Source of the DNA: Massilia sp.
GTDB lineage: Bacteria; Pseudomonadota; Gammaproteobacteria; Burkholderiales; Burkholderiaceae_D
Direction of reading: 5' to 3'
DNA: 8,279 nucleotides
Assembly (NCBI GenBank): GCA_003484545.1
Contig: DNCF01000128.1
Span: forward strand, 1 to 8,279
Shown here one piece after another: positions 5,540 to 8,279 of this stretch (position 1 is its first letter; each line of letters starts with the position of its first letter). The position numbers and the translations under genes were made by a program. Below the pieces are notes generated by a model. It was not told the origin of the DNA and made no database searches. It saw nothing but the letters and a program-made list of their open reading frames with translations.

Positions 5540-5943
5540 TACGGTGTTGGCGTTTCCGCTTCTTCGAACACGAGCTTGTCGTTCTCGTCGAGGTGGAACA
5601 GGCCGAGCGGCTGCCCGGTGACCTGCTCGGGCTCTTCCATTTCGGTGCAGCCATTCGTTTCGACCCGCCACACCAGTTCGCCGGCGCGCAGCGTGTAGAC
5701 GTTCTCGCCCGAGGCAAACAGCTCCAGTTCCACATCCGCCGCCGGCAGCGTGGCCAGCTCGAAGCGGCGCTGGCAGTCTGGCAGGTGCGCCGCGACCAGT
5801 TCCAGCGTGACATCCTTCTTCCAGAAATGCTCCTGCATCGCGCGCACGGTCAGCGTGTGTTCGTTGCCGTCGATGTAGTAGGTGGCCGAGTCGTCGACGC
5901 AGCCGGCCAGCAGCAGGGGAGTCAGTAGAAGAAGTTTTCGCAT
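5539..5943 (-). CDS. Small predicted lipoprotein of unknown function
   Basis: A 134-residue protein with a type II signal peptide: MRKLLLL, a short hydrophobic run, and the lipobox L12-A13-G14-C15, so C15 should be lipidated. Residue +2 is Val, which under the E. coli rule points to the outer membrane. The mature part is acidic and predicted mostly beta. It has two further cysteines, C57 and C99, that could form a disulfide in the periplasm. I recognise no domain. The stop codon lies on the right arm of palindromic element 3, so the gene is convergent with the PAP2 gene. Upstream, TATACT (rc of 5981-5986) with TTGCGG 18 bases further (rc of 6005-6010) could be its promoter. The Shine-Dalgarno is weak. 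The signal peptide makes this a convincing real gene despite its small size. Confidence 0.82.
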   Translation of the reverse strand: MRKLLLLTPLLLAGCVDDSATYYIDGNEHTLTVRAMQEHFWKKDVTLELVAAHLPDCQRRFELATLPAADVELELFASGENVYTLRAGELVWRVETNGCTEMEEPEQVTGQPLGLFHLDENDKLVFEEAETPTP

Positions 5944-5980
5944 GCAGGGATTCCGATAAGGCGGACAGGGCGCCGCGGCC

Positions 5981-6010
5981 AGTATAGAACGCGTCCTTCT
6001 CGCGCCGCAA
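5981..6010 (-). promoter_or_regulatory. Putative promoter of the lipoprotein gene
   Basis: On the minus strand, TTGCGG (rc of 6005-6010) and TATACT (rc of 5981-5986) are separated by 18 bases. The -10 is good and the -35 matches only TTG. It lies about 40 bases upstream of the lipoprotein ATG. This is a reading of consensus only. Confidence 0.35.
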
Positions 6011-6060
6011 CTGCCCAGCCGCAGGCTCCCGGACTCCCCGCTTTTTCGATTTGGGTGATC

Positions 6061-7332
6061 ATGAAGCCGTTGTCGTCTTCACCACCCATCATGAACACGA
6101 AACAGGTTGACTACGAAACGCTCGCAGCGACAGGGGCGAAACCGGTCAAGATGTGGACGCGCGGCGTGCCCGTCGAGGCCGAGGCCAAGGAGCAACTGAG
6201 CAAGCTGGCGCAATTGCCCTTCATCTACCACCACGTCGCGGTCATGCCCGACGTGCACGTCGGCAAGGGCTCGACCATCGGCAGCGTGATCCCGACGCTC
6301 GGCGCCGTGATCCCGGCGGCGGTCGGCGTCGACATCGGCTGCGGCATGATGGCGGCCAAGACCACGCTGCGCGCGAGCGACCTGCCCGACAGTTTGGCGA
6401 AGCTGCGTAGCGCCATCGAGCAGGCCATCCCGCACGGCATGTCGCCGAAGACGAGGAATGCCCGGGGCCGCGACGTGGGCTCTTGGGACCGCCCGCCGCC
6501 GCCGGTGGACGCCGGCTGGGCGAAGCTGAAGGACGAATTCGACGCGTTGTGCCGCAAGTGGCCCAAGCTGCGCGGCACGAACAACTACAAGCACCTGGGC
6601 ACCCTGGGCAGCGGCAACCACTTCGTCGAGATCTGCCTGGACGAGGACAATTTCGTGTGGCTGATGCTGCACTCCGGCTCGCGCGGCGTGGGCAATGCCA
6701 TCGGCACCCATTTCATCGAGCTGGCCAAGCAGGACATGCGCCGCCACATGCTCAACCTGCCCGACCAGGACCTGGCCTACCTCGAGGAGGGCACCGAGCA
6801 CTACCGAGACTACATCGAGGCCGTCGGCTGGGCCCAGAAGTTCGCGCGCATCAACCGCGAAGTGATGATGCAGAGCCTGATTCACGCGGTACGCAGCGTG
6901 ATCGTGAAACCGTTCGAGACCCACGTCGAGGCGGTGAATTGCCACCACAACTACGTGCAACAGGAACGCCACTTCGGCCGTGACGTCATGATCACGCGCA
7001 AAGGCGCGGTCTCGGCGCGCGCGGGAGAACTGGGCATCATTCCCGGTTCGATGGGCGCCAAGAGTTTTATTGTGCGCGGCAAGGGCAATCCGGAAAGTTT
7101 TAACAGTTGCAGCCACGGCGCCGGCCGCACGATGAGCCGCACCGAGGCCAAGCGCCGCTTCACCCGCGCCGACGTCGAGCGCGCCACCCAAGGCGTCGAA
7201 TCGCGCAAGGACGAGGGCGTGATCGACGAAATCCCGATGGCGTACAAGGACATCGAGGCCGTCATGCGGGCCCAGGACGAACTGGTGGAAGTGGTGCATA
7301 CCCTGAAGCAGATTGTCTGCGTGAAGGGTTGA
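6061..7332 (+). CDS. rtcB: RNA-splicing ligase RtcB
   Basis: RtcB joins RNA ends with 2',3'-cyclic phosphate or 3'-phosphate to 5'-OH using GTP and Mn(II), via a guanylylated histidine; in bacteria it is linked to RNA repair. The protein aligns along its whole length with E. coli RtcB (408 residues). Numbering from ATG 6061: MPDVHVGKGSTIGSVIP, GVDIGCG with D91 and C94, GNHFVEI with H187, LHSGSRG with H204, NCHHNYV with H295/H296, and CSHGAGR with the nucleophile H352. It ends in the usual VCVKG. All metal and catalytic residues are intact. The ATG at 6061 has GGGTGAT just upstream; ATG 6091 (MNTKQVDYETL) would fit the family N-terminus better but has no ribosome binding site. There is no rtcA, rtcR or archease gene in the window. 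The downstream gap to paoA is only 34 bases. Confidence 0.97.
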   Translation: MKPLSSSPPIMNTKQVDYETLAATGAKPVKMWTRGVPVEAEAKEQLSKLAQLPFIYHHVAVMPDVHVGKGSTIGSVIPTLGAVIPAAVGVDIGCGMMAAKTTLRASDLPDSLAKLRSAIEQAIPHGMSPKTRNARGRDVGSWDRPPPPVDAGWAKLKDEFDALCRKWPKLRGTNNYKHLGTLGSGNHFVEICLDEDNFVWLMLHSGSRGVGNAIGTHFIELAKQDMRRHMLNLPDQDLAYLEEGTEHYRDYIEAVGWAQKFARINREVMMQSLIHAVRSVIVKPFETHVEAVNCHHNYVQQERHFGRDVMITRKGAVSARAGELGIIPGSMGAKSFIVRGKGNPESFNSCSHGAGRTMSRTEAKRRFTRADVERATQGVESRKDEGVIDEIPMAYKDIEAVMRAQDELVEVVHTLKQIVCVKG

Positions 7333-7340
7333 GAGCGCCT
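7332..7340. repeat. Possible remnant of the palindromic element arm at the rtcB stop
   Basis: AGAGCGCCT, starting on the last A of the rtcB TGA, is identical to the first nine bases of copies 2 and 3 and in the same position relative to a stop codon. The rest of the element is missing. Nine bases could occur by chance; the shared stop-codon placement is what makes it notable. Confidence 0.3.
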
Positions 7341-7366
7341 TCCCACATCTAGCGAGAGTACATCCC

Positions 7367-7921
7367 ATGCCAGACGACGAACAAACCCAGCTCGCGCCGA
7401 TGACGGCGCCCTATGTTCCGCCGCAGCCGCTAACGCTGCGCATCAACGGAAGCGACCATCAACTGCAGGTCGAGCCGCGCGTGAGCCTGCTCGACGCGCT
7501 GCGCGAAACCCTGCACCTGACCGGCACCAAGAAGGGCTGCGACCGCGGCCAGTGCGGCGCCTGCACCGTGCTGGTCGATGGCCAGCGCATCAATTCCTGC
7601 CTGACCCTGGCCGTGATGCACGACGGCCGCGAGATCACCACCGTCGAGGGACTGGCCCAGGGTGACGCGCCGCATCCCGTGCAGCAGGCCTTCATGGACC
7701 ACGACAGCTTCCAGTGCGGCTACTGCACACCGGGCCAGGTCTGCTCGACGGTGGCCCTGCTGCGCGAGATCGCCGAGGGCCAGGCCAGCGCCGTCACCGC
7801 GGGCGAACGCCCGCAGGGCTTGAGCGACGACGAGATCCGCGAGCGCATGAGCGGCAACCTGTGCCGCTGCGGCGCCTACCAGAACATCGTGGCCGCGATC
7901 CGCAGCGCGGCCAGCGCGTAA
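7367..7921 (+). CDS. paoA: Aldehyde oxidoreductase [2Fe-2S] subunit, PaoA-like (xanthine oxidase family)
   Basis: The small iron-sulfur subunit of a three-subunit molybdenum hydroxylase; it carries electrons from the Mo centre of PaoC to FAD in PaoB. In 184 residues the plant-type [2Fe-2S] ligands are C58, C63, C66 and C78 (TKKGCDRGQCGACTVLVDG), and the second cluster ligands are C117, C120, C166 and C168 (FQCGYCTPGQ and GNLCRCGAYQN). The sequence follows E. coli PaoA closely (LTLAVMHDGREITTVEGL, DDEIRERMSGNLCRCGAY). E. coli PaoA has a twin-arginine signal peptide of about 50 residues; this one has only a short polar Pro/Ala leader, so it may be cytoplasmic, or exported differently. The ATG at 7367 has GAGAG eight bases upstream. 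The TAA stop shares its last A with the AAGGAG of the next gene, so the two are co-translated. Confidence 0.92.
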   Translation: MPDDEQTQLAPMTAPYVPPQPLTLRINGSDHQLQVEPRVSLLDALRETLHLTGTKKGCDRGQCGACTVLVDGQRINSCLTLAVMHDGREITTVEGLAQGDAPHPVQQAFMDHDSFQCGYCTPGQVCSTVALLREIAEGQASAVTAGERPQGLSDDEIRERMSGNLCRCGAYQNIVAAIRSAASA

Positions 7922-7932
7922 AGGAGCCCTGC

Positions 7933-8279
7933 ATGCATTCGATCTCGTATGAACGCGCGCGCGACGTCGTCCATGCCGTCGAGCTGGGCAGTTCTCCCGG
8001 CAGCAAATTCATCGGCGGCGGCACCAACCTGCTCGACTTGTACAAAAGCGGCATCGAGCGTCCGACGCGGCTGGTGGACGTCAGCCGGCTGACCCTGAAC
8101 ACGGTCGAGGAACTGCCCGATGGCGGCTTGCGCATCGGCGCCATGGCCAGCAACACGCAAGCCGCGAATCACCCGCTGGTGCGCCAGCGCTATCGCGTGC
8201 TGTCGGAAGCGATCCTGAACGGCGCTTCGGCCCAGCTGCGCAACATGGCGACCGTCGGCGGCAACCTGCTGCAGCGCAC
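7933..8279 (+). CDS. paoB: Aldehyde oxidoreductase FAD-binding subunit, PaoB-like (partial)
   Basis: The first 115 codons of the FAD subunit of the same enzyme; the C-terminus, including the expected [4Fe-4S] region, is beyond the right edge. FAD-binding motifs of the CO dehydrogenase flavoprotein fold are visible: KFIGGGTNLLDLYK (25-38) and ATVGGNLLQR (106-115). RLVDVSRL (46-53), GGLRIGAMASNT (64-75) and GASAQLRNMATVGGNLLQR (97-115) closely follow E. coli PaoB (YagS). AAGGAG at 7921-7926, six bases before the ATG, is a strong ribosome binding site overlapping the paoA stop. The Mo-cofactor subunit paoC is expected next, outside the window. The enzyme oxidises aromatic and other aldehydes to acids; the substrate here is unknown. 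Confidence 0.92.
   Translation, partial: MHSISYERARDVVHAVELGSSPGSKFIGGGTNLLDLYKSGIERPTRLVDVSRLTLNTVEELPDGGLRIGAMASNTQAANHPLVRQRYRVLSEAILNGASAQLRNMATVGGNLLQR

Noticed and set aside
5944..6060. Sigma-54 promoter upstream of rtcB
   Set aside because: I looked for the TGGC-N7-TTGC pattern expected from the E. coli rtcBA case and found no acceptable match on the plus strand.
1454..7332. An RNA-end-processing gene cluster formed by nudC and rtcB
   Set aside because: The two genes are about 3.8 kb apart, with unrelated and oppositely oriented genes between, so there is no evidence of functional coupling.
6079..7368. A 429-codon open frame antisense to rtcB
   Set aside because: It is an artefact of GC-rich codon structure opposite a highly conserved gene. 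The predicted protein is His/Val/Ala/Leu-rich with no domain.

Overview
The window is GC-rich, densely packed bacterial chromosome. Codon use, the NudC, FolE, RtcB and PaoAB protein types and the repeat style suggest a beta-proteobacterium of the Burkholderiales, most likely Oxalobacteraceae (Massilia-like). That placement is inference from protein character and was not tested by a search.

Layout. Bases 1-700 (minus strand) hold the N-terminal part of a NodU/CmcH-type carbamoyltransferase that runs off the left edge. A DUF4142 ferritin-like protein (878-1387) and the NADH pyrophosphatase nudC (1454-2275) follow on the plus strand. A conserved membrane protein of unknown function (2458-3387, minus) converges on nudC and diverges from folE (GTP cyclohydrolase I, 3545-4111). 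Next come an orphan IS5-type transposase N-terminal ORF (4296-4619), a PAP2 undecaprenyl-diphosphate phosphatase (4803-5411), a small lipoprotein (5539-5943, minus), the RNA ligase rtcB (6061-7332), and the start of a paoABC-type molybdenum aldehyde oxidoreductase operon: paoA (7367-7921) and a partial paoB (7933 to the right edge).

The genes are mostly unrelated housekeeping or accessory functions in short transcription units. Only paoA and paoB are clearly coupled, with an overlapping ribosome binding site. No multi-gene defence or novel pathway is visible.

The most notable non-coding signal is a family of three related palindromic elements of about 100-133 bp (2274-2406, 4111-4210, 5411-5539). 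Each begins on the stop codon of a plus-strand gene. Their terminal arms pair with each other, and the arm sequences differ between copies in a way that keeps pairing. They share a nearly invariant core. Element 3 exactly fills the gap between two convergent stop codons, which suggests a role at mRNA 3' ends. A fourth, 9-base match to the arm tip sits on the rtcB stop codon. Two further hairpins lie next to elements 1 and 2.
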